Part shown: positions 1-9,336 of the stretch, one piece after another
Layout of the letters: the number at the start of each line of letters is the position of its first letter
Numbering within the stretch: the first letter of the stretch is position 1
Source: an uncultured Verrucomicrobiota bacterium
GTDB lineage: Bacteria; Verrucomicrobiota; Kiritimatiellia; CAIVKH01
Reading direction: 5' to 3'
Assembly (NCBI GenBank): GCA_937996795.1
Contig: CALKUH010000031.1
Span: 1 to 58,698 of the forward strand
DNA: 58,698 bases
Translations under genes and position numbers: made by a program
The notes under the pieces: model-generated
Seen by the model: only the letters and a program-made list of their open reading frames with translations
Told to the model about the DNA's origin: nothing
Database searches by the model: none

Positions 1-2
1 TG

Positions 3-2126
3 GCCTCGCTGGGGTTCGGGTTGTTTATGCGGGCGCGGGGGGTGCATCCGGGGGCGGCGGCGGTGGGGGGGCTGGCGGCGTTTTGGCTGGGGAGCACGTT
101 TTTCCTGACGTATGCGGGACATATCGGGAAGTTTGGCGTGGTGATGTTCGCGGGGCTGGCGCTCTGGTTGATCGAACGCGCGGCGCAGCGGCGGTCGATC
201 GCGTGGGGCGCGCTGGCGGGCGCGGCGTGCGGGGGGATGTTTGTCGAACAGGCGGATGTGGCGCTGTTTTTCTCGTTTGCGCTCGGACCGTACGCGTTGT
301 TCGCGCTGGCGCGCGAACACGGCAAGGCCTGGGGCGCGTGGCTGCGCGTGCTGGTTCCGATGGGCGCCGTCGCATTGCTGATCGCGGGGCGCGCGCTGTG
401 GATGGCCACGGCGTTCTTTTCCCTCGATGCGTCGTCCCCGGAGAAGCCACCGGAGGACCGCCGGCAGGTGTGGGAGTATTGCACGCAGTGGAGCTGGCCG
501 CCGGAGGAGACGCTGGAGTGGATCGCGCCCGGCTATCACGGCTGGCGGTCCGGCGAGCCGACGGGTCCGTATTGGGGGCGCCTGGGTCGGTCCGCGGATT
601 GGGAGCAAACGCGGCAGGGCTTCCCGAACTTTAAACTGGAGACGCTCTACCTGGGCTCGATCCCGATGGCCTTCGCCGTGCTCGGCCTCGCGCTGGGGTT
701 CATGGTCCGGGGCAAGCCGCGAAGCGACCTGCTGTTCTGGGGCGCGGTGGCGCTGGTGACGTTTATCCTGGGCCTGGGGAAATTCTCGCCGGTGTACCGC
801 CTGTTCTTCGAACTGCCGGGCATGTCGTCGATTCGCGGGCCGGTAAAATTCATGCAGGTGACGCAACTGGCGCTCGGCATCCTCGCGGCCTACGGCATCC
901 AGCACCTGTTGACCGGGGAGGCGTCGCGCGATCGCCGGCTGGTCCTGTTCAGGCATGGTCTGGTTGCAACAGGCGCGCTGATGCTGGTGTCCGCGCTGGG
1001 GCTGTCGATGTCCTCCGCCTCGGCGATCCAGCAGACGGCGGCGCAGGGCTGGGGCCAGGCCGCGGCGGTGATCGTTGAAAATCGCACATGGGCGCTCGGG
1101 CACGGGGGCTTCCTGATGCTCGTGGCGGCCGGCGGACTTTTCCTGCTGATGCGCACAGCGAATCCACGATGGGTGTGGGCGCTGGCCGCGGTCGTGGCGG
1201 TGGACCAGTTGGTGGTGAGCCGCCACTACGTGCAGACGGTGCCGGCCCAGGGGTATATCGAGCGAAACGCCGTGGTGGATTATCTGAAAGGGAATCTCGG
1301 TTCCCAACGCGTCTATCTCGCCAGCCAGGGCAGCTTCTACAACCAGTGGCTGAGCGTGCTGTTCCCGTACCACGACCTGGCGACGTTCAACGTGGCGCAA
1401 ATCCGCATGCCGGAGGATTACCAGGCCTTCCTGTCCGCCGTGGGCTCGAATCCGGCGCGCCTGTGGCAGCATTTCGCCGTGGGCCACGTGATCGGCCCGT
1501 CGGGCCTGTGGAACGATTTGCAGAACAACCCGGCCTTCCGCGGGCGGTTCGAACTGGGGTTTGCGTTCAACGTATTTCCGCAGGGCGCGGGCGTGGCGGT
1601 GTCGCCGGCCACCGCGGCGCAGCCCGGCCAGCATCTCGTCGCCCGGCACACCGCCGACGCGCCGCGCTACGCGCTGGTGCGCGGATGGGAGCGCGCGGAC
1701 GTTGCGTTGACGTTGCAGCGGTTGAGCGCGTCGGACCATGTGCCGTTCCAGCGCGTGCTCGTGCCGCCGGATGCGCAGGTGCCGTCGTCGGACGCCGCCG
1801 GGTCCGGCGGACGTGTTGATGTCGTGGAATACCAGCCCGGACGCGTGGTCCTCAAGGTCTCCTGCGACGCGCCGTCCGTCCTGCGCGCGGGCGACAAGTA
1901 CACGTCCTTCTGGCGCGCGACGATCAATGATGCCCCCGCGCCCGTGTTCCGCTGCGACCACATTTTCCTCGGGGTGTACGTTGAGCCCGGCATGCACACC
2001 GTGGTGCTGGAGCATCGCCCGCCGACCGGCACGCTTGCCGCACAAGGCGCGGGCCTGTTGATTGCGCTGGGCGCTGTCGTGGTCTGTGTGCGCGGGCGGA
2101 AAACAGAACCGAGTGCTCCGCAATAA
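3..2126 (+). CDS. YfhO-like polytopic membrane protein (5' truncated by window edge)
   Basis: The frame is open to the left edge of the window, so the N-terminus is missing; the first codon in frame is at position 3. The product has many hydrophobic helices in its first ~400 visible residues, then a ~280-residue soluble, periplasm-like region, and one more helix close to the C-terminus. A segment around residues 270-295, with a GMSSIRGPVKF stretch followed by LGILAAYGIQHL, resembles the conserved part of YfhO/GT-C-like proteins. In that family such proteins modify envelope glycans, for example by lipid-linked sugar transfer. Function here is inferred from topology only. It converges on the minus-strand glycosyltransferase, with 22 bases between the two stop codons. 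An alternative is another large GT-C or PMT-like transferase. Confidence 0.6.
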   Translation, partial: ASLGFGLFMRARGVHPGAAAVGGLAAFWLGSTFFLTYAGHIGKFGVVMFAGLALWLIERAAQRRSIAWGALAGAACGGMFVEQADVALFFSFALGPYALFALAREHGKAWGAWLRVLVPMGAVALLIAGRALWMATAFFSLDASSPEKPPEDRRQVWEYCTQWSWPPEETLEWIAPGYHGWRSGEPTGPYWGRLGRSADWEQTRQGFPNFKLETLYLGSIPMAFAVLGLALGFMVRGKPRSDLLFWGAVALVTFILGLGKFSPVYRLFFELPGMSSIRGPVKFMQVTQLALGILAAYGIQHLLTGEASRDRRLVLFRHGLVATGALMLVSALGLSMSSASAIQQTAAQGWGQAAAVIVENRTWALGHGGFLMLVAAGGLFLLMRTANPRWVWALAAVVAVDQLVVSRHYVQTVPAQGYIERNAVVDYLKGNLGSQRVYLASQGSFYNQWLSVLFPYHDLATFNVAQIRMPEDYQAFLSAVGSNPARLWQHFAVGHVIGPSGLWNDLQNNPAFRGRFELGFAFNVFPQGAGVAVSPATAAQPGQHLVARHTADAPRYALVRGWERADVALTLQRLSASDHVPFQRVLVPPDAQVPSSDAAGSGGRVDVVEYQPGRVVLKVSCDAPSVLRAGDKYTSFWRATINDAPAPVFRCDHIFLGVYVEPGMHTVVLEHRPPTGTLAAQGAGLLIALGAVVVCVRGRKTEPSAPQ

Positions 2127-2148
2127 CGGATCGCGCCGCGCCGACGGT

Positions 2149-3162
2149 TTACGCGTCTTTGGCCGAGCCCCGTTCCCGCCAGCCGGACGGGATGCCGCGC
2201 CAGAATCCCCAGCCATAGCTCGCGTGCGCGAGCGGGAAGGCGAGCAGGCCGCCCAGCGCGACCAGCGGATGGCGCGCGCCGCGGATGGATTCCATCAGCA
2301 CGAGCATCGCATAGGCCAAGCCCGGCAGGAAAAGCCACGCGGGCGCCGCGCAGGTCAGGGACAGGACGAGGGTGAGCACGACGGCATACGCCAGCAGCAC
2401 CGCCGGCATGGCGTGGGGCAGGCGGGAGGACGGATGCCCGCGCGCGAAGAGGCGTCCTTTGTCCCATCCGTAGTGGTAGAACTGGATGGCGAGGTCGCGC
2501 GGGAACCGGCGGCGGTGATGAAAGACGACGACATCCGGCGCGTACACGATGCGCAGGCCGCGCGAGCGCAGGTCGCGGCAATACATCATGTCCTCCGCCG
2601 TGCTGAATTCTTCACGGAAATAGAGGCCGTCGACGCGCCGCAGCAGCATGTTGCACGTCGGCATTTCCTCCGGCTCGTGCAGCGGTACGGGGTGGTGGCG
2701 GATGAAGGCGGGGCCGAAACCGAGCAGGCTGCGCATGACGAGGCCGGACAGTTGGCGGGAAAGCGGGTCCTTCGGCGGTGTCACGTTGGGACCGGCGACG
2801 ATGCCCACCTCCGGCTTCATTTCGCGGAAGGCGTTGCGCAGCCAGTCCGGGCGCGGATAGGCGTCCGCATCGATTAACGCCGCCCACGCATGGGCGGATG
2901 CGCGCAGGGCGACGTTCCGTTTTTTGGCCGGATTCACGCGCCCGGTTGGCAGCACGCGGACGGGCCGCCCGTTGGCGAGGCGTTCCGCCAGCGCCTGCTG
3001 GTCCGCCGTCAGCGGGGCGTCCGGGAGCATCCACAATTCAATGGCCTCATACTCGAGAGCGGCGCAGCCGGCGATGCATTCGGCCACCCAATCGTCCCAT
3101 GCGGGGAAGGGGATCAGGATGGGCACGCTGGCCGAGGGCGCGTTGGCGGGTGAATCGGACAT
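2149..3162 (-). CDS. Family 2 glycosyltransferase, membrane-associated
   Basis: A 337-residue GT-A glycosyltransferase, probably acting on cell-envelope or exopolysaccharide glycans. Visible features are an N-terminal nucleotide-sugar binding region, a DxD-type metal site in IDADAYPRPDW, a GPNVTPP loop, CNMLLRR, and an acidic EDMMYCRDLRSRG segment typical of GT2 acceptor loops. One or two hydrophobic segments near the C-terminus (LPHAMPAVLLAYAVV onward) should anchor it to the inner membrane. The frame is open 34 codons further upstream, but ATG at 3162 starts the sensible protein (MSDSPANAP). No Shine-Dalgarno is visible there, and a promoter-like element ends a few bases away. It is divergent from fmt and convergent with the YfhO-like gene. 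The sugar and acceptor cannot be deduced. Confidence 0.75.
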   Translation of the reverse strand: MSDSPANAPSASVPILIPFPAWDDWVAECIAGCAALEYEAIELWMLPDAPLTADQQALAERLANGRPVRVLPTGRVNPAKKRNVALRASAHAWAALIDADAYPRPDWLRNAFREMKPEVGIVAGPNVTPPKDPLSRQLSGLVMRSLLGFGPAFIRHHPVPLHEPEEMPTCNMLLRRVDGLYFREEFSTAEDMMYCRDLRSRGLRIVYAPDVVVFHHRRRFPRDLAIQFYHYGWDKGRLFARGHPSSRLPHAMPAVLLAYAVVLTLVLSLTCAAPAWLFLPGLAYAMLVLMESIRGARHPLVALGGLLAFPLAHASYGWGFWRGIPSGWRERGSAKDA

Positions 3163-3173
3163 AACCGCGGCGC

Positions 3174-3202
3174 ATCTTATCGGCCTCGATGTGCGGCGTC
3201 CA
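3174..3202 (-). promoter_or_regulatory. Candidate promoter of the GT2 gene, near-leaderless
   Basis: On the minus strand TGGACG (3202-3197) is followed after 17 bases by TAAGAT (3179-3174). The predicted transcript start falls around 3167, only about five bases before the ATG at 3162. No ribosome binding site lies between. This is a weak match to the sigma-70 consensus, but it shares the geometry of other starts in this window. Confidence 0.35.
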
Positions 3203-3242
3203 TGCCGCAAAAAATGCGTGGCCCTTCCGCGCGGGCGTCCCG

Positions 3243-3248
3243 TATGAT
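3243..3248 (+). promoter_or_regulatory. Candidate -10 box of fmt, near-leaderless
   Basis: TATGAT ends ten bases before the fmt ATG at 3258, so transcription would start about three bases before the start codon. No good -35 hexamer lies 16-18 bases upstream and there is no Shine-Dalgarno sequence. A leaderless or nearly leaderless fmt mRNA is inferred. Confidence 0.4.
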
Positions 3249-3257
3249 CTCCGCGCC

Positions 3258-4181
3258 ATGCCACTGAAAGTTGTCTTCATGGGTTCCGATGCGTTCGCCG
3301 TTCCCGCCGTCGAGGCGCTGCACGGGTCGGGGCATGACCTCGCGGCCTGCGTCACGCAGCCGGACCGACCGCAGGGACGTCGCCTGCAGGTGCGCGCCTG
3401 CCCGGTGAAGGCCCGCGCCGAGGCGCTGGGCGTGGCGACGCTGACACCGGAAAAAGTCGGCGAGGCGATCGACGCGCTGGCCGTGCTGGCGCCCGACGCG
3501 ATCGTTGTGGCGGCGTACGGGCAGTATCTTCCGCGCCGCCTGCTCGCGCTGCCGCGCCTCGGCGCGATCAATATTCATCCATCCCTGCTGCCCGCGTATC
3601 GCGGCGCGGCGCCGATCCAGTGGGCGGTGGCGAATGGCGACACCGGGACGGGCGTGACGATTCTTGAGGTGAGCCCGCGCATGGATGCGGGGCCGATCCT
3701 GCTGCAGGAGCGCCATCCGATTGCGCCGGACGACACGACGCCCACGCTGGAGGCGCGGCTGTCCGCGCTGGGCGCGCGCCTGATGCTGTCCGCGCTGGCG
3801 CTGCTGGAGCGCGGCGCGGCCACGCGCACACCCCAGGACGAGTCGCGGGTGACGTGGGCGCGCAAGCTGGAGAAGGGGGACGGCCTTCTCGATTGGACGC
3901 GGCCTGCCGTTGAACTGCACAACCGCGTTCGCGGATTTCAACCGTGGCCGGGCACGTATTGCCGCGTGTCGGGCCAGCGCCTCGGTGTGTTGAAGACGGA
4001 GGTGGAGGCCGCGTCCGGCGCGCCCGGCACGATCCTCGCCATCGCCGGCGCGGGCCCGCTGATCGCCTGTGGCGGGGGCAGCCTGCGTCTGCTCTCCGTG
4101 CATCCGGAAGGGCGCAAGCCGGTCAGCGGCGCGGACTACCTGCGCGGGGCGCGTCCGGTGGTGGGCGCAAACTTTTTTTGA
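3258..4181 (+). CDS. fmt: Methionyl-tRNA formyltransferase
   Basis: A 307-residue enzyme that formylates Met-tRNA(fMet) for translation initiation, using 10-formyl-tetrahydrofolate. The N-terminal formyltransferase domain opens with the Rossmann-like PLKVVFMGSDAF. It contains the family signature INIHPSLLPAYRGAAPIQWA, with the catalytic Asn and His, and the DAGPIL segment near residue 145. The C-terminal OB-like tRNA-binding domain begins after about residue 205 (LLDWTRPAVELHNRVRGF) and ends normally. Length fits the family (about 310). Start choice: the frame extends upstream to 3189, but the conserved N-terminus begins at the ATG at 3258. No def (deformylase) gene is adjacent. The next gene begins about 40 bases downstream. 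Confidence 0.97.
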   Translation: MPLKVVFMGSDAFAVPAVEALHGSGHDLAACVTQPDRPQGRRLQVRACPVKARAEALGVATLTPEKVGEAIDALAVLAPDAIVVAAYGQYLPRRLLALPRLGAINIHPSLLPAYRGAAPIQWAVANGDTGTGVTILEVSPRMDAGPILLQERHPIAPDDTTPTLEARLSALGARLMLSALALLERGAATRTPQDESRVTWARKLEKGDGLLDWTRPAVELHNRVRGFQPWPGTYCRVSGQRLGVLKTEVEAASGAPGTILAIAGAGPLIACGGGSLRLLSVHPEGRKPVSGADYLRGARPVVGANFF

Positions 4182-4221
4182 AATGATTGAGCTGCCTGCC
4201 ACGAAGAAGGGTCCAACGGCC

Positions 4222-5499
4222 ATGCACGCCAATTTCCCCATGCGTAGTTCGCGCCTTGCGCTCGCAGTCCTGCTCCTCGCGACGGCCACGGCGGGCGCCG
4301 GGCCGGATCTTGACCTGCGCGCGTGTTACGAACGCGCGCTTGCGCGGAACGAGCGCGTCGGCATCGCGGCCGCCGAATGGCGCGCGGCGGAGGCGCGCCG
4401 GTTGGCTGCGGGCGATACATGGCTCCCCTCCGTTTCGCTGGCGGGCAGCGCCGCGTTCCAGAATGACCGCCGCGAAACGTCCGACTCCGACTCGTCCGGT
4501 CGCGCGCCGGAGCGCTACGAGGCGCGCGTGCGCGCCGAACAGCCGCTGTACCGCGGGTTTCGCACCACGCGCCTCGCGGAGTCCCTGGAGGCGCAGGGTC
4601 GCGCCGCCCGCTTCGACGAGCGCCGCGCAATGGAAGTGCTGTACCTCGACGTGTCGGATGCGTTTCACCAGCTCCTTCTCTTTGAGCGCGACCTTGCGTT
4701 GTTGGACCGCCTCGCGGAGGTCCGCGAGCAACTGGTCGCGGCGTTGGAGGACCGTGTCGCGGCCGGCCGCTCGCGCAAGGCGGATTTGCTCGGCGCGAGG
4801 ACCGAGCTCGCGGAACTGCGGGTCGACCAGGCGTTCGTGCGGGGTCAGGCCGCGGCCGCGCGCGAAACTCTATCCTTCCTGATCGACCTGCCCGCCGACG
4901 CCATTCGACTGCGCGCGCCGGAGGGCGACGTGGAGTTGCCCGGCCTCGCGCCCTATCTCGAACGCGCCGCCGAGCGCGCGGACATCCAGGCCGGCATTGC
5001 CCGTGCCGAGGCGGCGAAACGCGCGGTGCAGGAGGCCCAGGGCGAGCGCCAGCCGGAGTTGCTGGCGGCCGGCAATCTCTATCTGCTGGAGGACCCTGAC
5101 GAGGATCGCGAGTGGAACGTCACGTTGACGATGGATGTGCCGATCTTCGATGACGGCGCGATCCGCGGGCGCACGCGCGAGCAGACCGAGTTGCACCGGA
5201 TCAGCGAACTCAACCTCGCCGCCCTGCGGCGCAGCGCGCAACGCGATGTGCGGTCCGCGTTTGACGCGTTTATCGTCTCCGCCTCGCAACGCGAACGCCT
5301 GAACGAGGCCCGTGAACTGGCGCGCGAAAATTACGAACTGCAGCAGCGAGACTATGAGGGCGGACGCGCCAGCCAGCTGGATGCGCTGACCGCCCTGGCC
5401 CAGTGGCAGAACCTCGAGCGCCGTGCGTCCGCCGCCGAGGTCCAGACGCGCGCCAATCTGGTTCGCCTGCATGTGGCGGCGGGGGAGGTTGCGCCATGA
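4222..5499 (+). CDS. TolC-family outer membrane efflux protein
   Basis: A 425-residue outer membrane factor expected to form the trimeric exit duct of an RND pump. The ATG at 4222 lies 11 bases after a GAAGAAGG Shine-Dalgarno, and a signal peptide follows (LALAVLLLATATAGAG). The mature part starts with DLRACYERALARNERV, the usual OEP entry helix, and shows the two internally repeated helix-strand units of the family: a first half with YRGFRTTRLAESLEAQGRAA, and a second half with VPIFDDGAIRGRTREQ. Long Ala/Glu/Arg-rich coiled-coil helices follow each unit. The stop codon overlaps the start of the RND gene (ATGA), so the two should be translationally coupled. A second possible start is the ATG at 4240. 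Confidence 0.9.
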   Translation: MHANFPMRSSRLALAVLLLATATAGAGPDLDLRACYERALARNERVGIAAAEWRAAEARRLAAGDTWLPSVSLAGSAAFQNDRRETSDSDSSGRAPERYEARVRAEQPLYRGFRTTRLAESLEAQGRAARFDERRAMEVLYLDVSDAFHQLLLFERDLALLDRLAEVREQLVAALEDRVAAGRSRKADLLGARTELAELRVDQAFVRGQAAAARETLSFLIDLPADAIRLRAPEGDVELPGLAPYLERAAERADIQAGIARAEAAKRAVQEAQGERQPELLAAGNLYLLEDPDEDREWNVTLTMDVPIFDDGAIRGRTREQTELHRISELNLAALRRSAQRDVRSAFDAFIVSASQRERLNEARELARENYELQQRDYEGGRASQLDALTALAQWQNLERRASAAEVQTRANLVRLHVAAGEVAP

Positions 5500-8400
5500 T
5501 CCTCTCCGATGTCTCCATCCGACGCCCCGTGTTTGCATGGATGATCATGTTCGGCCTGATCGTCTTCGGCGCGATCAGTTTTAACCGGCTCGGCGTCAGT
5601 CAGATGCCGGATATCGACTTCCCGGTGCTGGAGGTCCGCGCCGTGTGGGAAGGCGCCGCCCCTGAAATCATGGAGGCGGAGTTGGTGGATAAGATCGAAC
5701 AGGCCGTCATCTCCGTGGAGGGCTTGTCGGAAGTGCGGTCGACCATCCGGCAGGGCCAGGCGACCATCGAATTGGAGTTCGAGCTGGAGCGCGATATCGA
5801 CGCCGCCCTGCAGGAGGTGCAGGCGGCCATGAGCCAGGTCCGCCTTCCGCTGAATGTGGATGCCCCGGTCATCCGCAAGAACAGCACCGAAAGCGAGCCG
5901 ATCCTGCGCATCGGCCTGTCGGGCAGCCAGCCGATGCGGGAATTGGTCGAGTTCGTGGAGACGTTTCTGCTCGATCAGTTCCAGGTCATTCCCGGGGTGG
6001 GCGAGGTCAGTCTCAGCGGTTTCAGCGAGCGCAATCTGCGCATCTGGCTGGACAACGAGAAGCTGGCGCAGCACGAGCTTACGGTGCTGGATGTCCAGCA
6101 GGCGGTGGCGCGGGAGCACACGGAACTGGCCGGCGGCACCCTGGAGGGCCCGACGCGCGAACTGAACGTGCGCACGATGGGCGAGGGCCTCACCCCCGAG
6201 GAGGTGGGCGCGATCCTGATTACGCAGCGCGGCGGCCAGACCATTCATGACTCCACGATCCGCATCCGGGACGTTGCGCGCGTGGAGGATGGGCTGAATG
6301 ACATCCGCCGTATCGCGCGCGTGACGGGCGAGCCGGGGGTATCGATCGGGATCAGCAAGCAGCGCGGGTCCAACGAGGTGAAGGTGGGGCAGGCCGTGAA
6401 AGCGCGCATGGCCGAACTGCAGGCCTCGCTGCCGGAGGGCATGCAGCTGCAGATCAATGTCGATTTCACGCAATTCGTGGAGGATGCGGTCCGCGCCACC
6501 GAGCACGAATTGCTGGCCGCCGCGCTTTTCACGGCGCTGATCTGTTTTCTATTCCTTGGGACGTTCAGCTCCGGCTTCAACATCCTCCTCTCGATCCCGA
6601 CCTCGGTCATCGGCAGCTTCACCATTCTCTACTTCAGCGGCTTCACGCTGAACACCTTTACGCTGCTGGCGCTCGCGCTGGCGATCGGGATCGTCGTGGA
6701 CGATTCGATCATGGTGCTGGAAAACGTGGTGCGTCATTTCCAGCAGGGCAAGGACCGCGTGCACGCGGCGCTGGAAGGAACGCGCGAAGTGACCTTCGCC
6801 GCCACGGCGGCCAGCCTCGCGGTCATCGCGATCTTCCTGCCGGTTGCGTTCATGCAGGGCGTGATCGGCAAGTTCTTTTTCCAGTTCGGGATCACCGTCA
6901 CCGCCGCCGTCGCGCTATCGCTGCTGGAGGCGTTGACGCTCACGCCAATGCGGCTGTCGCAAATGCTGGTGCGGCGAGCCGAGCCGACCCGCCTCGAGCG
7001 TGCGGCCAACACGTTCTTCGCCGGCTGGGCCCGGCGGTACCGGCGGACGCTGGAATTCGCGCTGCGTTTCCGCTGGGTTGTGCTCGCCGCCAGCGCCCTG
7101 CTGTTTGGCGGATCGCTGCTGCTGGCGTCCCAGTTGCGCCGCGAATTCGTGCCGCCGGTGGACAGCAGCTTCCTTCGCATGGGCATCCAACTGCCGGTGG
7201 GCAGTTCGCTGGCGGTCGCCGACGAGCGCACCCGCGAAATCGAGGCGTACCTGAAGAGCCGTCCCGAAGTGCTGCGTTACTTCGTCGCCGTGGGTGGCAT
7301 CAACGGCGTGCCCAACCAGTCGTTCGCCGCGGTTACACTCGTACCGCCGGACCAGCGCGGAAAGACACAAGGCGAGTTGATCCAGGAATTCCGGCGGGAC
7401 CTCGCGGGCAAGGTGGCCGGGGCGCGCATCTCCTTTTCCGATCTCTCCACCCGGGGCTTGACGCCGCGCCGAAGCCAGCCGGTTGAGTTCAACCTGCGGG
7501 GCGCCGACTATGCCAAGCTGGATGAAACCGCACGCGAGATCATGCGCCGGCTCGACGCCACCGGTCTGGTGGTGGACCTCGACACCAATTTCCGGGCCGG
7601 CATGCCGGAGGTGCGCATCGTGCCCGATCGCGCGGCTGCGGCGGCGCGGGGTGTCAGCATGGAGAACATCGCCCGCACGATCAACGCCGCGATCGGAGGC
7701 GTGCGCGAGGGCAAATTCACGCGGGAAGGCCGCAGGTACGATGTGCGGCTTCGCCTCGAAGCCGGCGAACGGCTCAGCGAAGCGGATATCGGACGCCTGC
7801 GCGTGCGCACCGCCTATGGCGAATTGATCCCGCTGACTGATGTGGTCCAGTTGGAGACGGTCAACACCCTGCAGACGATCAGCCGCGTCAACCGGCAGCG
7901 CGCCATCTCGGTGACGGCGAACCTGGCGGATGGCGCCTCGCAGGCGGCGGCGCTTGAGCAGGCCCGGCGCATCGCGGAGGAGGTGCTTCCGCCGGGATAT
8001 ACATTCAACTTCGAGGGCGGGGCGCGCACGTTCCAGGAGTCGTTCGACAGTCTCGCCTTTGCCTTCGTGCTCGGCCTGATCGTCGCCTACATGGTGCTGG
8101 CCTCGCAGTTCAACAGCTTCATCCATCCGTTCACGGTGCTGCTCGCCGTGCCGTTCAGCATCACCGGGGCGCTGCTCGCGCTCCGCGTCACCGACCAGTC
8201 CCTGAACCTTTACAGCGCGATTGGCGTGATCCTGCTCATGGGCATCGCGAAAAAGAACTCGATCCTGCTGGTGGAATTCGCCAACCAGCAGCGCGAGCAG
8301 GGGCTTTCCGTGCGCGACGCCCTGCTCACCGCCGGGCCCATCCGCCTGCGCCCCATCCTGATGACCAGCATGGCCACGCTCACCGCCGCGCTGCCGCTGG

Positions 8401-8615
8401 CCCTTGGTCTCGGGGCCGGTGCGGAGACGCGGCAGCCGATGGCGATCGCGGTGCTGGGCGGCCTTGTGATTTCGACCGCGTTTACCCTCGTGGTCGTGCC
8501 CTGCGCCTACAGCCTGCTGGCGCGTTTCGAGCGCAAGGCGCCTGTGGTTCACCATCCGCCAGCCGGCGAAGCGATGCCGCCGCCTGCGACGCCCGGTCCG
8601 CCCGCAGCGGTTTAG
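5496..8615 (+). CDS. RND family inner membrane efflux transporter (AcrB/MexB-like)
   Basis: A 1039-residue proton-driven transporter of the HAE family that should export drugs or other amphiphiles with the preceding TolC-like protein. It starts MILSDVSIRRPVFAWMI, the usual first helix of HAE pumps. There are two large periplasmic loops and twelve predicted helices. The proton-relay aspartates are visible in TM4 (AIGIVVDDSIMVLENV, Asp402 and Asp403), and a matching lysine in TM10 (GIAKKNSILLVEFANQ, Lys920). The second half contains the typical VLASQFNSFIHPFTVLLAVP segment. The start is fixed by the ATGA overlap with the TolC-like gene. No membrane-fusion (HlyD/AcrA-like) gene is next to it, although one is normally required. 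Substrate is unknown. Confidence 0.95.
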   Translation: MILSDVSIRRPVFAWMIMFGLIVFGAISFNRLGVSQMPDIDFPVLEVRAVWEGAAPEIMEAELVDKIEQAVISVEGLSEVRSTIRQGQATIELEFELERDIDAALQEVQAAMSQVRLPLNVDAPVIRKNSTESEPILRIGLSGSQPMRELVEFVETFLLDQFQVIPGVGEVSLSGFSERNLRIWLDNEKLAQHELTVLDVQQAVAREHTELAGGTLEGPTRELNVRTMGEGLTPEEVGAILITQRGGQTIHDSTIRIRDVARVEDGLNDIRRIARVTGEPGVSIGISKQRGSNEVKVGQAVKARMAELQASLPEGMQLQINVDFTQFVEDAVRATEHELLAAALFTALICFLFLGTFSSGFNILLSIPTSVIGSFTILYFSGFTLNTFTLLALALAIGIVVDDSIMVLENVVRHFQQGKDRVHAALEGTREVTFAATAASLAVIAIFLPVAFMQGVIGKFFFQFGITVTAAVALSLLEALTLTPMRLSQMLVRRAEPTRLERAANTFFAGWARRYRRTLEFALRFRWVVLAASALLFGGSLLLASQLRREFVPPVDSSFLRMGIQLPVGSSLAVADERTREIEAYLKSRPEVLRYFVAVGGINGVPNQSFAAVTLVPPDQRGKTQGELIQEFRRDLAGKVAGARISFSDLSTRGLTPRRSQPVEFNLRGADYAKLDETAREIMRRLDATGLVVDLDTNFRAGMPEVRIVPDRAAAAARGVSMENIARTINAAIGGVREGKFTREGRRYDVRLRLEAGERLSEADIGRLRVRTAYGELIPLTDVVQLETVNTLQTISRVNRQRAISVTANLADGASQAAALEQARRIAEEVLPPGYTFNFEGGARTFQESFDSLAFAFVLGLIVAYMVLASQFNSFIHPFTVLLAVPFSITGALLALRVTDQSLNLYSAIGVILLMGIAKKNSILLVEFANQQREQGLSVRDALLTAGPIRLRPILMTSMATLTAALPLALGLGAGAETRQPMAIAVLGGLVISTAFTLVVVPCAYSLLARFERKAPVVHHPPAGEAMPPPATPGPPAAV

Positions 8616-8628
8616 GCTGCGGACGCGT

Positions 8629-9201
8629 TCAGGGCGATGGCTGCTCCATCCGCAATTCCTTCACCGCCGCCCCGGCGCCGGCGAACTGGACGTCCATGCT
8701 GAGGTAGGGTGTCGTGGGCTCCTGGCCCGGCGGGACATAGGCCGGCACATGCTCGCCCTTGTTGCCGAGGTGATGCAGGTAGCGGTAGAGCGCGCGCGCG
8801 TCGGGCTCCGCGAGGGAGTTCACGCTGTACCACGGCATCGGGGGCATGTCCTTGCGCACACGCAACAGCGCGACCCATTCATCCTCGCTCATTTCGTGCA
8901 CGCGTTTGCGCAGGTTCGACGCATAGGTCGTTCCCCACGGGCCGCGCCAGCCGAGCGGCACGCCGGTCATCCACTCGTGCTCCGGCACCTGTCCCGGCGC
9001 CTGCATGAACCCGGGGGTGTGGCAGTCATTGCACCCGCCCACTTGCACGAGATAGCGTCCCCGCGCAATTTCGTTCACAGCGGCCGGCGGCGCCGTCTTT
9101 TCGGCCGGGAGCGGTTCCTTCTCCTCCATCAGGTTCACGCCCGCAGCGCCGAGCAGTACCCCCGCGCCCAAGCACAATCCCACGCGCATCAACTCCTTCA
9201 T
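8629..9201 (-). CDS. Exported or membrane-anchored monoheme cytochrome c
   Basis: A 190-residue protein with one heme attachment motif, CNDCH at residues 57-61. A hydrophobic N-terminal segment (residues 7-24) acts as a signal or anchor, and a Pro/Ala/Glu linker precedes the heme domain. Candidate distal methionines lie in a DMPPMPWYSVNSL segment typical of class I cytochromes. Later segments (EPDARALYRYLHHL, HVPAYVPPG) resemble cytochromes that accompany alcohol or sulfite dehydrogenases. The ATG at 9201 has an ideal AGGAGG six bases upstream; a GTG one codon earlier would sit too close to that motif. It is convergent with the RND gene (13 bases between stops) and divergent from aroB. Its redox partner is not in the window. 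Confidence 0.85.
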   Translation of the reverse strand: MKELMRVGLCLGAGVLLGAAGVNLMEEKEPLPAEKTAPPAAVNEIARGRYLVQVGGCNDCHTPGFMQAPGQVPEHEWMTGVPLGWRGPWGTTYASNLRKRVHEMSEDEWVALLRVRKDMPPMPWYSVNSLAEPDARALYRYLHHLGNKGEHVPAYVPPGQEPTTPYLSMDVQFAGAGAAVKELRMEQPSP

Positions 9202-9236
9202 CACGAACCTCCTTTTTGCTTCCCCAAGCGGTGTCC

Positions 9237-9264
9237 ATCATACGATCGCGCCCGCACGCCGCAA
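9237..9264 (-). promoter_or_regulatory. Promoter of the cytochrome c gene
   Basis: On the minus strand TTGCGG (9264-9259) and TATGAT (9242-9237) are separated by 16 bases. Transcription should start near 9230, giving a ~29-base leader that carries the AGGAGG ribosome binding site at 9213-9208. Unlike several other promoters here, this one is associated with a normal leader. Confidence 0.55.
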
Positions 9265-9297
9265 CTTCTGATTGGCTCCGGGTGGGCGGGAAAGACG

Positions 9298-9303
9298 TTG
9301 ACA
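9298..9303 (+). promoter_or_regulatory. Perfect -35 hexamer upstream of aroB
   Basis: TTGACA starts 39 bases before the aroB ATG. A transcript start at the usual distance would lie only about three bases before the ATG. The -10 region is poor (GAATCT at 9322-9327, 18-base spacer), and there is no Shine-Dalgarno sequence. Confidence 0.4.
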
Positions 9304-9336
9304 CTGCGGGCGCCGGGGCGCGAATCTGCGTGCGCC

